Positions 47,171 through 59,628 are shown, counted from the stretch's first letter. The stretch is 64,000 nt of DNA from Coptis chinensis (GCA_015680905.1 CM027381.1:13555501-13619500); one strand, 5' to 3'. Notes: generated by a model not told the origin, from the sequence alone. A program made the numbers and translations.

Positions 47171-47954
47171 TTTTAAAAGTAGGTGAGTTATTGTTTTGTT
47201 GCTTTAAGTAATTATTTCATTGAACTATCTTTTTCAGTTGAGGTTTTTTAATAATTCTACCTATCTTTGTCGCTATTATGCATTAGTTTGAACATGACTC
47301 GACAAACCACGTTTCAAAACTACTTAATGGAACAAAAGAGCACAAAATACACTTCCAAATTAATAATAAAAATGTGAATGACACGACTTTGTTGGTTCAG
47401 CTTTTCCACATACAAAGCTAGAAGTACATTATCCATCAATACATTACCTAAGTTGCATCCTCTGCCTTTCAAAGCTATTCTAGATTTCAGGTAGGAGGGA
47501 CATAATTCTGCCTACATCAATGACCTTATAAGTGTACGAAAATGCCTACCTCGAAAAAGGTGTCATCGTATCTTGAAAAGTTAAGGTCTGCAGATTCGTT
47601 GCTCTTGGCTGTAAGTCCCTGTATATAGAATACCCTTGGTCAAACATACGATAACTACTGAATTACAAAATGTGTTTTAAAACCACCAAAACACAATAAT
47701 AGCAAGCATATGCTCATGTCATGCACTAAACCTTAAAAATACTTATATCAATTAAAATCAGAATAATAGGAACTCACCAAATCACCAGCATTATCTAGAT
47801 ATACCTGGACAACTGCATCTGCAAATGCGGCAGTATATGATGGTGCAGACAATTCTGACCGTCTGGATGACATGGGGATTGAAGAAACTGGCTAAGGAGA
47901 AGCGCCTTTCAATTCAATCATCTATAAGATGCACATTGCGTGTTCTTGGGCAAA
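47171..47954. other. No clear gene
   Basis: A short plus-strand frame at about 47816-47898 (SANAAVYDGADNSDRLDDMG then EETG and stop) looks like an acidic protein C-terminus but cannot be assigned. Otherwise non-coding. Confidence 0.35.
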
Positions 47955-49215
47955 TACTTGAAAAATATTTAACAGTAAATCGGAAACGGTATGCAAAAAT
48001 GCATCAAACAAACCTCAAATAATAATTAACGATGAATCAGAAACTGGATGCAAATGCATTGAACTAACCTCAAAATATAATTAACAGGAAATCAAAAACC
48101 AAATGCAACTGCATTGAACTAACCTCATAGAATAATTGACGGGAAATCAGAAACTACATGCAAATACATTAAAATAACCTCAAAGAATAGTTAATGGTAA
48201 ATCAGAAATCGGATGAAATTGCATCGAACTAATTAAAATCTTAAAGCATAAATAATCATAAATCATAAAGTATTGAACTAACCTTAAAGAGTTATTAATG
48301 AAAAATCGAAAATTGTATGCAAATATAATGAACTAATCTAAATACTAATTAACAAATATAGAAACATAAAAAAAATGGATGCAAATGCACTGAACTAACC
48401 TCAATGAATAATTAACGGGAAATCATAAATTTGATGCAACTGCATTGAACAAACCTCAAAAAATAATTAACGGGAAATCGAAAACTTGCTGCAAATGCAT
48501 TAAACTAACCTCGAAAAATAATTAATGGAAAATCAGAAATTGGATGCAACTGCATTGAACTAACCTCAAAGAATAATTAACGGAAAATAGAAAACTGGAT
48601 GTAACTGCATTAAACTAAAATCATATATTAACTAACAGGCCGGGAAATCAGAAATTGGATGCAATATCCTTGATGAATATTTAACGGAAAATCAGAAACT
48701 GGATATAAATGCATTAAAATAGCCTTAAAGAATAGTTAACTAGAAATCGAAAACCGGATGTAACTACATCGAACTACCCTCAAAACATAAATAACCGGAA
48801 ATTGATTGGAAACTAGATGCGAACTAACTTCGAAAAGTAATTAACGGGAAATCAGAAACTGGATGCAGATGTATTAAACTAACCTCAAAGAGTAATTAAC
48901 GGAAAATTGGAACCTTAATGCAAATGCAATTAACTAATCTCAAATAGTCATTAACGAAACATTGAAAACTAGATGGAACTGCACTATATTAATTTTAATG
49001 AATAACTAACGGAAAATCGTAAACTTGGTGCAACTGCACTAAACTAACTTCAAATAATAATTAACAGGAAATCAAAAACTTGATACAACTACATTGAATT
49101 AACCTCAAAGAATAATTAATGGAAAATCGGAAACTAGATCCAACTACATACATTGAACTAGCCTCAAAGAATAATTAACGTAAGATTATAAACTTGATGC
49201 AAATACATTGAAATA
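47955..49215. repeat. 55-bp minisatellite, array 2 (largest)
   Basis: About 22 tandem, diverged units of roughly 55 bp: AATAATTAACGGGAAATC, AGAAACTGGATGCAAATGCA, TTGAACTAACCTCAAAG. The unit period is constant while bases vary, so the array is old or gene-converted slowly. It is followed by block Y. Confidence 0.92.
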
Positions 49216-49370
49216 ACCTCGAAATATAGTTGTATTATATATAGGGAGAATATAATATCTCGACAAGTATAGTTTTGCATTTTAAGTAATGCTTATTATA
49301 ATTATTTTATTATGATTGAGAATGTCTTGCTATTTAAGTAGCTTCAATATCATCTTCGCCACATTGAGCA
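49216..49370. repeat. Block Y, copy 1
   Basis: GAGAATATAATATCTCGACA, AGTATAGTTTTGCATTTTAA, TTTAAGTAGCTTCAATATCA. Diverged match at about 59645-59790 (CGAGTATAGTTTTGCAATTA, TTCAAGTAGTTTCAATACGA). In both places it directly follows minisatellite units, so X-minisatellite-Y seems to be one repeat family. Confidence 0.65.
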
Positions 49371-50159
49371 TTCTCACAAAATTTCAATCAAACTTCTATT
49401 ATTAAACATAACAACCAAAATAAATTGACGGGTTTTACTAAGATTTGGTGCTTTCGTTTGATAGAGAGTGGTGCAAAAAATTTAAACAAATGATTAATAT
49501 AATTTTCATAATAGCTAATTACGAAAAAGTAGGAGTGAAAAAAGAATTTTTTGTTTTACTTTTAAAAAAAAACTATAAAATCGCAGATAAAGTAGGAAAC
49601 ATCCTAAAAAATTGGAAATAAACAAGGGCGTTAGTAGAATAAGAGTCCTAAAGCTAACCTCCCTCATTCTACTTTTGTTAGTTTCACCGAATATACAAAC
49701 AGTTTTCTAATCATGGGATTCTATATTTACAAACTACAATCTTCCATTCACTAATTTGTTAGTTTAACCAATAATGGCAGACACTATCCTTGAATCCCTG
49801 AGAGCATATATGTTTCTTATCATTACGTTTGTTATATAGGTAGGTATAGGCAGTGGGCAACAATGAGGAATGGGAACATCCGCTCGAACACTAAAGATGA
49901 TATGCAACAACCGATTGGCAGCAACAAATAACGCATAATCCAAGACGTGAGACTTCCCTGCCTTCAAGTTTATCTTCCATGCATCTTATTAAATTCTAGA
50001 GTTGAAATTGCGAGAAAAAGTTTCCCTCTGTGAGATTATAGAATATCGGTGTGGCTCGCCCTCATCAATTTGGAAGGACTAGAAGTTGTATTGAATAATT
50101 GGTTGGGTGTGACTAAATTGTTTAGTGCTTTTGTTTGATCAGGGACTAGCAAGACTGGG
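49371..50159. other. No recognised gene
   Basis: AT-rich spacer; a minus-strand frame at 49764-49967 shows no motif. Confidence 0.4.
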
Positions 50160-51299
50160 TGTTAGATAGCCTACAGTTGTGCACTTAGGAGTTCGTTCCA
50201 AGTATCAGGAATCCCAGGCAGGCACCTGCATACCCTATTTGGGTATAATGGTGTACTTTGATAAGTGGCCTTCGTCTTTTAGCTGAGATACAACAGTAAT
50301 ATCCAAGATCGCAATAATATGGTGTTCTCAGTAATAGGGTCATTAGAATCATCTTGCAGGACCTCACTTCCACCAGCCAATGGAGTGCTATTATCAAATG
50401 TCCCTAAGTGTTCCAAATTTCCAATCCCTATTGAAATTTTTTTGCACCATATCTACCATTTTCTTATCAGTGTTAGGCCTACCATCAACATACATCATCC
50501 AACGGTTGCTTGCTAGCTTACCACTATTACAATGATGCCCTATAATCAGTGCCAAGATATCAAATTACCACTATTCCAATGATGCCCTGTAATCAGTGCC
50601 AAGACATCAAACGTGTGTAGATAGCCGCAAAAGAATGTTGTTGGACGATCGAGATGCAGGGCATACTCAGTTTTTTTATCAGAAATTAAAATGTGACATA
50701 TGGTCGTTTCCAATCTCTCAATACTGCTCATACTTTGCGCACTGCTTAATTGGTATTAGGTAATAAGTCACCAATTTGAGCTTTTTAACCCGACAACTCG
50801 AAAGAGACTTCGAATTTTATTGGTGTCTTCACCTCAGCATTGTTTTCTCCCTGATTATATAACGATCAACATGGTGTCAAATGTATTTGACTTTGTTTTG
50901 GTGTGAATCGTATTTGACAGTATCAACTATCCTTGGAGACCAACTAGATTGTAAATATATCAGACAAATGTTTTCAACTCACTAACGCAGATATTACTTA
51001 CTTCCACCAGATGTTTACGAAAAACCTAACCAGTAATAAAGAATGTCCGTCTTGCTGCTCGGGAACCGATAAGCCCAACCATCAAGACGAATACGAATAG
51101 CACCACGAGCTTTAACGAGGCCATGCCATAATTGCTTTTAATATTGTGAACATCTGGGATCTCTTCACCCCCAGTAACCATAACCATACGTACTATAAGT
51201 GATTGAAAATGTGGCCTTCCCAAAGAATCCCCTATAAAAGCAATAGTTTTGTCCTGTATCCTAGACCCCATAATAACCCTTAGAAAACTCACCAACACA
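50160..51299 (-). pseudogene. Trichome-birefringence-like (TBL) acetyltransferase pseudogene
   Basis: TBL proteins are Golgi membrane O-acetyltransferases acting on cell-wall polysaccharides. Minus-strand pieces in order: 51026-51299 with KTIAFIGDSLGRPHFQSL (the GDS catalytic motif) and, one frame over, KARGAIRIRLDGWAYRFPSS; about 50600-50735 with YALHLDRPTTFF and FDVLALITGHHWNSG; about 50165-50440 with STPLAGGSEVLQDDSNDPIT and LPGIPDTWNE. The last matches the region of the second catalytic motif (DxxH) near the C-terminus, but the expected Asp-x-x-His is not readable here. Frame shifts within exons make it a pseudogene. The N-terminal membrane anchor and first exon are missing. Closest to the TBL14/TBL16-type subgroup from memory. 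Confidence 0.75.
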
Positions 51300-51706
51300 T
51301 TTAGTCAAATTATTGGCCTGTCTTCTTGCAGCAAAAAATGCACACACATATGGGGTTCCAATTAGATATCCATATATAGTATGTATTAAGTAATCATATC
51401 ACTAATTCAGTGGCCAGAGCTGCAGGAGTTGTTGCTAAAGATGATCGAGAAATGCTTCCAAAATCAGCAGTCAAGAGATTCAACGCATCGTCTTCGGAAA
51501 AAACACAGATAATTTGACTAACCAATTGATTTGTAATGGGGTATTAATTCCCCATGGTGTATCTCTATAACACATAATTTATCATTGTACAGTAAAAGAG
51601 TGAAGATACAACGACAATAGTACAACGAATGAACAAATAATTTTAAACAGACAATAGGCTATATAATAATATATACAGAATAAAATGTAATCTATATAAA
51701 AAAAAA
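51300..51706. other. Spacer
   Basis: AT-rich, no gene. TTATAGTCAATAGGCTAAAC just before 51707 is a small tandem duplication of the first bases of block X. Confidence 0.5.
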
Positions 51707-51985
51707 TAGGCTAAACAATATTATAGTCAATAGGCTAAACAATATTATAGTAGACAAAATGACATAAACCAACTTTTAATCCAAAACATTAATACGTAGA
51801 AACCAACTTCTAATCAAAAACATTTTTTAATTCAGAGCAACACAAAGCAAACAATATATTATTGAAAGAGGTTAGATGCATTATTTATTCGACAGAAGCT
51901 TCCAACCAACTCAATTTTTAAATTAACTTACTTGGTCAAGAAAAATGCGACGCTTATTCAGCCGAGTCTTCAATTTAGTTCGGAC
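51707..51985. repeat. Block X, copy 2
   Basis: Near-identical to 22480-22727 (CCAAAACATTAATACGTAGA, GAGCAACACAAAGCAAACAA, CTTCCAACCAACTCAA). It carries a short extra stretch, GAAAGAGGTTAGATGC, in place of CTTGC. Followed by array 3. Confidence 0.85.
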
Positions 51986-52049
51986 TTTATCCAATCATAT
52001 CATATCGTTAATCAATTTCACCAATTCCAATAAATTTCACCATAGCAAA

Positions 52050-53075
52050 CAATTGTATGCAAATGCATTGAACCAACTTCAAAGAATAATTCACGGGGAA
52101 CCGGAAATTGGATACAAATGCATTGAAAATAAACTTCGAAGAATAATTAACGAGAAATCGAAAACTAAATAAACTTTGATGATCCCATAAAGTGAATCAT
52201 GTATAATTTTTTTAATGTCATGTTTGCAAAGATACTACATAAGGATCAATAGAAGTTGGTGTGTAGGTATTACACATCGCCTTGGATAATTAACGGAAAT
52301 CAAAAACCAGATGCAAATGCATTAAACTACCCTCAAATTAATAACTAACAGGGAAACGGAAACTTGATGCAAATGCATTGAGCTAATATCAAATAATAAT
52401 TAATAGAAAATTAGAAACTAGATGCAACTGCATTGAACAAACCTCAACGAATAACTAACGAAAAATCGTGGGAAATCGGAGACTGAAACAAATTTATCGA
52501 ACTAACCTCAAAGAATTATTAAAGAGAAATCGAGAAACTTGATGCAAATGTAACGAACTAACCTCAAAGAATAATTAATGGGAAATTAGAACATGAATGC
52601 AAATGCATTGACCTAAACACAATGAATAATTAACATAAAATCAGAAATTGGATGCAAATGCATGAAACTAACCTCAAAGAATAATTAACGAGAAATAGAA
52701 AAATGGACGAAAACACATTGAACTAGCCTCAGAGAATAATTAATGGTAAATCAGAAACTGGATGCCAATACATCGAACTAACCTCAAATAATAATTAACG
52801 AAAAATAAAAAACTGGATAAAAATGCATCGAACTAACCTCATAGAACAATTAATGGGAAATTGGAAACTGAAATACATCAAACTAACTTCAACAAATTAT
52901 TAACGGGAAATCGAAAACTGGATCCAAATACATCAAACTAACCTCAAATAATAATTAACAAAAAACCAGAAATTGGATGAAACGACATCGAGCTAACCTC
53001 AAATAATCATTAACTAACATGAAATCAGAAACTAGATGCAAATGCATTGAACTAATCGCAAATACAACGAACTAA
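52050..53075. repeat. 55-bp minisatellite, array 3
   Basis: Same unit as arrays 1 and 2. A non-repeat insert at about 52170-52285 (ATGTCATGTTTGCAAAGATA...TTACACATCGCC) recurs diverged at about 54690-54750, showing that array 3 and the remnant at 54640-54789 descend from the same structure. Confidence 0.9.
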
Positions 53076-53085
53076 CGAATTACTA

Positions 53086-53277
53086 ATAAATACTCCATCT
53101 TCGGTTTTATAATTCATTACTAATTACAACTTTAAAAATTAAACATGTACCTACTTAAACTATGCATACAAGATGAGAGTGGAGAACAAACAACTTTTGT
53201 CGTCTTTGGTAAAAAAGCGCAGAAAATAGTCATGTTTCCTATCCAAAAAATAATGGAGCTGACTTCTGAGGCAAGTA
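53086..53277 (+). pseudogene. RPA70-like C-terminal OB-fold exon, second copy
   Basis: Near-identical to 17876-18066 of the RPA-like gene but with an open frame: LCIQDESGEQTTFVVFG, KKAQKIVMFPIQKIMELTSE, ending in a donor-like GAG/GCAAGT (no GT). In the first copy this exon is out of frame. Only this exon and parts of its flanking introns are present, directly after minisatellite array 3. Confidence 0.75.
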
Positions 53278-53472
53278 CGAAATAGCTTCCAGTTGACATA
53301 TTTACAGTGAGCTCTTATGTAGAAGAAAAAAACATGCCGATAATCCAAAGTCATTCACATGTTGGTTTGGTATCAAAGCTGCTCAAGCAAATGGCAAAGG
53401 CTTGGAAGGCTGAGAGTGGGTAACAATAATCCATAGTGAAGATATCTTTCCCTATTTTTCCAAATTGTAGTA

Positions 53473-53700
53473 TTACTTTCTCCTTCTTCTGTGTGTAACA
53501 TTGTGGGAAGGCTCGACGGCATTTGCCACTAGCTGGAAATTCTTAACAGAAGCAATTGTAACACATCCTCGAAAATTTAAGCACCAACATTGTAGCTGCT
53601 CATGCCATCGAGGTGCTTTGTTCTTCAAGATAAGTGGTTCATTTGCACCCCGTACTGGTAGTAGTAGTGGTTCTGATAGCTTTTTAGAGCTGAAATCAAC
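53473..53700 (-). pseudogene. Tubby-like protein exon fragment
   Basis: Minus-strand frame with [20 protein letters not shown] then [19 protein letters not shown], a signature stretch of the tubby C-terminal barrel, which in plants is usually joined to an F-box (phosphoinositide-binding, ubiquitin-ligase adaptor). The upstream part ([13 protein letters not shown]) is not clearly tubby, and the rest of the domain is missing. An isolated exon flanked by Helitron-associated RPA sequence; capture is plausible. Confidence 0.7.
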
Positions 53701-54639
53701 ATGTTGATCGATCCTTGGAGATTGGAGTTGGCAAGAGACAAAATTGTTCTTCAAGAGACTGAGGGAACAGAGTTGGTGTGGGTGCAGTGCCCCCTTATAG
53801 AATAGAAGAAATGGGTATTGAATACATGGTGCATTGCATTCTCCTAGGTCCTCTGGCACGCAAAACATTTAGCTCATATCCTATGGTGCCTCTGTTGTAA
53901 TTACCAGCTAGGACTCTCGGAGAAACTTGCTTGGAGTGAATTCTTCGATCTCTCACTTATGTTTTAGTCCAATTTTGATCTTATAATATTTTTTACTGGA
54001 GGGGGAGAGGGGATCTTAGTACAAGTTATGCTTGACAAGGATAAGAAGTCTTTGCTTGGAACTTCTTGATGAACTAATATATAGAAGTTAACATTGCCCA
54101 TCCCTTATAGTTAGTAAACCAATTTGTCCATGGTCCCCAAGAGTCACCAATCTTTTTGACGTTTATAGTCTACGTGTTTGTTTTTTAATTAGATAAAGCA
54201 ATATGCTATCGTACTGATGGAAATATCTTTGGCTTAATTTAATGTATGGAAATATCTTTGGAAATATCGACAAGAATGGTTGTATTATTTACTAGATTGA
54301 ATGTTACTTTTTTGTAGGTTATTAGGCTTGACTGTGATAATATATGAGAACGTTGTGCACGGGAGGAGAACCAAGTACCAACTATATATGATAATATATA
54401 TTAAATTCAGCACACATAGAACTTTTAAAGTAATTACCAACTTCGGTTGCATTATGTACCGATGCCATTCTCATCGCACCATGGTTTATGGCCAAGTGAC
54501 CATCATGTTTAGACCGATTTAGTTTTTTCTCCGCAAGTATTTCATTATGACTACTAGATCACTATCTACTCAACTTACAAATCTCAGTAAGTATTCTTTT
54601 GGAAAAGGCTTTGTTACATTATAAGTTTTCATTTGGCAT
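53701..54639. other. No recognised gene
   Basis: AT-rich; short chance frames only. Confidence 0.4.
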
Positions 54640-54789
54640 TAATAAGACCACTTACGATAGACTTGAAGCACTTTATAATTGTTATTTTATGTCATGTTTG
54701 TAAGGACATTACAGAAGGATAAGTAGAAGTTGCTATTACACACCACCTTGAATAATTAATTGGAAATTAGAAAATTGATGCAATACATT
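54640..54789. repeat. Minisatellite flank remnant before LINE
   Basis: Ends AATAATTAATTGGAAATT then AGAAAATTGATGCAATACATT, one minisatellite unit cut by the LINE insertion. The rest of that unit, CAATACATTAAACTAACCTC, continues at 59620. Confidence 0.85.
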
Positions 54790-54949
54790 TTTTTTTTTTG
54801 TAAAGGCAGCGTTTTATTGTCTGATCATTCTTTCAAACTTTACACCACGAAGATCAGAATCTAAACATTCAAAAAGAAAAGATGGTGGATGCAGCCACCA
54901 AAATGAACAGGTAGAAGGAACAACGTTGGAGATTTGCTGATAATCCAAT

Positions 54950-55787
54950 GGTCTAGTCGGTATGTAGTTGGTCCACCATTGATCATCCATAGCTATTGAA
55001 GAAGCATGGCCAGCAAGTGCATCAAGAACCCCCGTTAGCTTCTCTATATGTCCATGATAAAGTTGTGGTAGGAATTTGAGCCAATAACTTGTTAATATCT
55101 TTGAGTAACACCGAAACCTCCATTGGACAATGACTAGTTGTACTAGTAATCATCTGAAATAGTGCTTTTAGAGTCCACTTCAATCACCACTCTATTCAGC
55201 GGTCAACGACCACCATGAGTCCCAACTTTAAAGCATAGAATTCAGCCAACAAAGAAGAGCCGACTCGATAGAATCGGCAATTCCAACCATGAAATGACCA
55301 AGATCGTCTCTTATGACACAACCAGCTCCACCTGGTCCCGAAGTTCCCAATGCATGATCCATCAAGATTTAGTTTGAACCAACCCAAAGGTGGGAAAGAC
55401 CACATTACCATTAAAGAGGTGTTTTTCAACTTTGGGCTCGATCTTCTATACAAAAAGCTTTGCTTATATCTTCCACTAGTCTTCTAATTCGAAAAGACAT
55501 TGCACGGGATCGATTGCTTGCATTTAAATCTATTCTCATTACGATCCTTCCAAATTTGCCATAGACCTATTGTAAAGGTTATACTTAAATCGTCATCCTG
55601 CTGCCAAAGAGTTTGTAAAATCTCTGAAAGCCAAGTTTTGAAGTCCACCATATTAGGTTCTAAAACCTTTTGGTGTAGGTTAAGACCCAACCAAACCGCC
55701 CTTTCAAAAGGACGGTGGATAAAAGATGTAACGTGACTCATCGGAATCGTGAGAATGCACATGTTTTGTCCACCCCGAACTTGCATC
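54950..55787 (-). pseudogene. LINE C-terminal zf-RVT/RNase H region
   Basis: 55484-55786 carries HRPFERAVWLGLNLHQKV and IGLWQIWKDRNENRFKC, the usual bridge from zf-RVT to RNase H. 55196-55453 carries WSFPPLGWFKLNLDGSCIGN, the first strand of an RNase H domain with its catalytic Asp, and LLAEFYALKLGL with the Glu position. Several frame changes are present. Confidence 0.8.
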
Positions 55788-57801
55788 TTCTAAGGAGGTC
55801 AGAAGTTGGTATCACTTGGTTTAGGCCCTGCCATAGGAAGAACTTGATTTTTTGCGGTAATTTCTGCTTCCAAATCTTACTGAAGATAGAAATGCGGTTA
55901 ACCAAGCTTGGATCACACTGTCTAAGCAAACAGTTGTAGGATGATTTAACTGTATATAGACCATATTTGTTTGCTACCCAGATTAACTCATCATCATGGA
56001 ATTCAAGTGCCAATGGAGTAGATAAAATCTTGCGAGCATATTCAGGAGGCCACCAAGCATTGACTAACTCCACATTCCATGTTCGAGTGACCGGTTCGAT
56101 AAAGTCAGCAACTCTGTCAAGAGTGCAATTTTGTGGTTGTTCAAGAAGTGGTAAACCTAGAGGAGAGTCTTGAATCCATGCGTCTCGCCAAGCACGAATA
56201 GAAATCCCACTACCAACCTGCCATCTAAGACCCATGTTTAACAAGGACCTGAGAAGATGCATATACTTCCAGATTCTTGACGCTGAGGTTGGACACTTTG
56301 AAAACATAAATCGGCTATTGGGGAAGTATTTTGCCTTCATAATAACAGCCCAAGGAGAAACCGGTTGGAGTAGGTTCCAAGCTTGCTTCCCCAGCAATGC
56401 GATATTTTGCAATTGCAGGTCCTTGATTCCAAGACCACCTGCATCTGTAGGGCAACAGACCTTCTCCCATGCAAAATAATGGAGTTTCCTCTTTCCATCT
56501 ATATGTCCCCATAGAAAATTCCTCCTGATTTTATCCATTTCATCAATTACTCTTAAAGGTAACAGTGTACAAGACATCACATAAGTTGGAAGGGCAGAGA
56601 GAACAGAATTGACCAAAGTGAGTCTTCCAGGTTTTGAGAGTAATGAACCCTTCCACCCTGCCAATTTCGAATGGAACTTATCAATCAAAGGTTGAAACTG
56701 TGACTTAGTTCTTTGTCCCAAATCAGCAGACACACCCAAATAAGTAGGGAATTGATGGGTGCAAGGTATTTTGAAAAATCTGAAAAGCAGTCTTGAGGAT
56801 GAAAGAGGTAACTTTTTATGATGTATAATTTGTGATTTCGAAGAGTTAATTTCTTGGCCTGAAGCTGTACAATAAGTATCCAAAATATACTTTAGATTAG
56901 CTATCGCTTCCAATTCCAACTTACTAAAAATGATGGTGTCGTCTGCGTACATGAGATGAGATACAGCCTGGGTTCTTGGGGCCAATTTTATTCCTTTAAC
57001 ATCACCATTTACCTGTGCTTTCTGAAGATTCAATGATAGTATCTCCGCACATAGAATAAAAATATACGGAGATATTGGGTCACCTTGTCGAATCCCGCAA
57101 GATGGTTTAAAGAAACCAAAGGGTGAACCATTCAGCAGTATTGAGAAACTGGAGCTTCGAATACAGAACATGATCCTGTCAATCCATTGCTGCGAGAAAC
57201 CAAAGAAAACTAATGTCCTTCTAATAAAGTTCCACTCGAGCTTGTCATAAGCCTTTCGCATGTCAAGTTTCATAGCAAAGAAGTTGGAATTAATATTTGA
57301 TCTCGATCTGATTTTATGAAACGCTTCATGAGCAAGGAGGACATTATCCTGAACGGAACGACCAGGCAAGAAAGCAGCTTGGAAAGGACTGATTAGCCTT
57401 TGGAGAATTGGCCTCATTCTGGTAACCATAATCTTAGAAATTAACTTATAGGTCACATTAAGCAAACTAATAGGTCTGAATTGATCTGGTTCACATGGAT
57501 TTTTATTTTTGGGAATCAGAACAATATGGGCATGGTTCAATTCATGAGTAAATGTACCATTCTGAAAAAAGTTCTGAATCATATGGTTAACTGAATGTTC
57601 GATTTCAGGCCAAAAGGTTTTGTAAAAAATGGCTTGGAATCCGTCGGGCCCTGGCGCCTTAAAGGATCCAATTGACTTGAGGGCAGTAAAAATTTCATCA
57701 TTTGTAACAGGTTTGATAAGGTCCAAATTTTCCATTTCAGAAACAAGTGGGTGAGGAATGTCAAAAAGAGAATCAGGGAGCACTGGTTCGGAAGAAGTCA
57801 T
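55738..57801 (-). pseudogene. LINE reverse transcriptase domain
   Basis: 687-codon frame, overlapping the endonuclease frame by one base. Motifs: KAPGPDGFQAIFYKTFW, LIPKNKNPCEPDQFRPISLL, KLDMRKAYDKLEW, GIRQGDPISPYIFILCAE, HLMYADDTIIFS (catalytic YADD), TYLGVSADLG, LLSKPGRLTLVNSVLSALPT, then the zf-RVT region beginning KIWKQKLPQKIKFFLWQ. All catalytic residues are present. The frame is lost near RRCKFGVDKTCAF and continues in another frame at 55484-55786. Confidence 0.95.
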
Positions 57802-59018
57802 TAGATGAGAAAAAAATTGACAAAAGTGTTGCCAATGTCATCTTTGTTAGTAACCATTGTACCATTGCTGCCTCTGATTTTGCCAATGAATGCCTTATGT
57901 CTCCTTCTGACCACCATTGTATGAAAGTAGCTGGTATTAAGATTTCCATGTAAAATACTATCATTTTTTACCTTTTGAAACCAATGCTTTTCTTGAATCT
58001 TCAACAGTTCATTATACTGCGTAAGGAGGTTATGCTCATATTGGATGTCGGCTTCCTCTGGATATAGTTTTCCTGCAATATATGCTTGATGATTCGAAAT
58101 TTGCTGATTAATATCCTTGATCCTGCTGTTGATGTTTCCAAAATGATGGTGATTCCAATGAATAAGCGATTGTCTGCATTTGGCAAGCAGTTTGCAAAGC
58201 CGAAATGAAGGAGAGCCAACAACATGATTGTTCATAGCATTGTGAATCACTGATTTACAAGTTGGATCAGATAACCACATTACTTCGAATCTGAAAGGCC
58301 TTCTGAGTTTTAATTGAGCTGAGTTGAGATGTAAGAGAAAGATTTTATGATCAGACTCCAAGTTTGGTTTGTGAAAAACTTTAGCATTCGGATGAAGAAC
58401 TCTCCATTGGGCATTAGCAAGGAATCTATTAATCCTTTTGAGAACCCTATTCCTCCCCTGTTGATTATTACACCAAGTATAAATTGGACCATTAAAACCC
58501 AAATCAATCAGACCACACATATTAACCATTTCCATGAAATGTTTAGATTCTTGATTTCCCACTGGCTTACCACCTCTCTTTTCCTCACGATACAAGATAT
58601 CATTGAAGTCGCCCATACATAACCACGGTAAATTTGGAGGAGGAGCAATCAAAGGAAGGGTCTGCCATTGGTACTTTCGAATAGAAGCTTTAGCATTTCC
58701 ATAAATCCCACTCAAGAACCAAGTAGAAGAATCTTCGTTAATTTGCAAGTGAATGATCCACTGATCGTGAAATAAAACATCAACATTTAGAGCCGGATCC
58801 CATAACATCCATAACCCTCCTGATCTACCTAGAGGGGGAACAACAAAATACTTCCATCCTCCTCCTAGTTGAGAAATCAGTAATTCTGACTTGGCAACCG
58901 TGGACATAGTTTCACATAAAAACACACATAACGGTCTGTTTATGCTAATATGGTCTTTGAGAGTACGAATTGTCGAGGGCAGACCCATTCCCCGGCAATT
59001 CCAGCATATGACACTCAT
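57801..59018 (-). pseudogene. LINE endonuclease domain (ORF2 N-terminus)
   Basis: AP-endonuclease-like domain that nicks target DNA for target-primed reverse transcription. A 405-codon frame starts MSVICWNCRGMG, the typical plant L1 ORF2 start, with FLCETM, GGLWMLWDP, LSGIYGNAK, WLCMGDFNDIL (catalytic Asp/Asn), FNGPIYTWCNN and LESDHKIFLLHL (catalytic His). It stops at a seven-T run just before the RT frame (NFFLI); with one more T the frame would continue into the RT, so a single-base slippage has split ORF2. Confidence 0.92.
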
Positions 59019-59628
59019 GGCTCCTTAAGGAAATGCTAATCTGCACATGTTTATGAACACTCTGAATGAAATGCCACTTGGTGGACTGCATGAAATTCTA
59101 TCCAAAGCCATAACCACCTATGTCAAAATCAATCCGTACATCTGGAAAGTCTCGAGTGCAGAAGCTTTAGCAAAATTTTCAATTTACTAGACCCAAAAAA
59201 ATAACCAACCGATCAGCAAACAACTTCGCCAATTTCAACCACCCTCACTACCCAAATCAAATTCAAAGCAAAGAACACAGATTCATTGGACCCGCACTAA
59301 CCACTAGGTCTGAACTCTAATGACCTTTGCCGAAATTTGAAGTAGAAGATTCGGAAATAGGAAGAAAATCGCCGCAAGCTCTCGTAGAAACGGCGTCAAT
59401 TCACGGTATTTAGCATCAACTGACCACTGCTAGAAGCTACACAAAGACACACCCAAAAACAATAACCCGCTGTAGATGAAAGATCTTGAAAGACTGTCAC
59501 AACCCACAAAGAAAATCCACATGCAATCCCTCCATTAGTATTAACACCAACAACAGCAACCCAATCTATTAGAAAGGAGCTAACTTTAGCAGCAGTAATT
59601 ATTTTAGTTAGGTGGTTCCCAATACATT

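Larger units (their letters stand above)
54790..59619 (-). mobile_element. LINE (plant L1-type), complete insertion without ORF1
   Basis: A 4.83-kb non-LTR retrotransposon in minus orientation. The poly(A) tail appears as a T run at 54788-54799. A 9-bp target duplication CAATACATT at 54781-54789 and 59620-59628 bounds it, and the host minisatellite unit continues precisely across the insertion. Coding order: endonuclease, reverse transcriptase, zinc-binding linker, RNase H. About 600 bp precede the endonuclease ATG with no sign of the usual ORF1/gag frame, so this copy is either 5'-truncated or from a family with reduced ORF1. Few breaks in the coding part suggest a moderately young insertion. 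Confidence 0.93.

Noticed and set aside
47955-53075. Regular repeat spacing might suggest a CRISPR array
   Set aside because: The whole 55-bp unit repeats; there are no unique spacers, and the setting is a plant nuclear genome.
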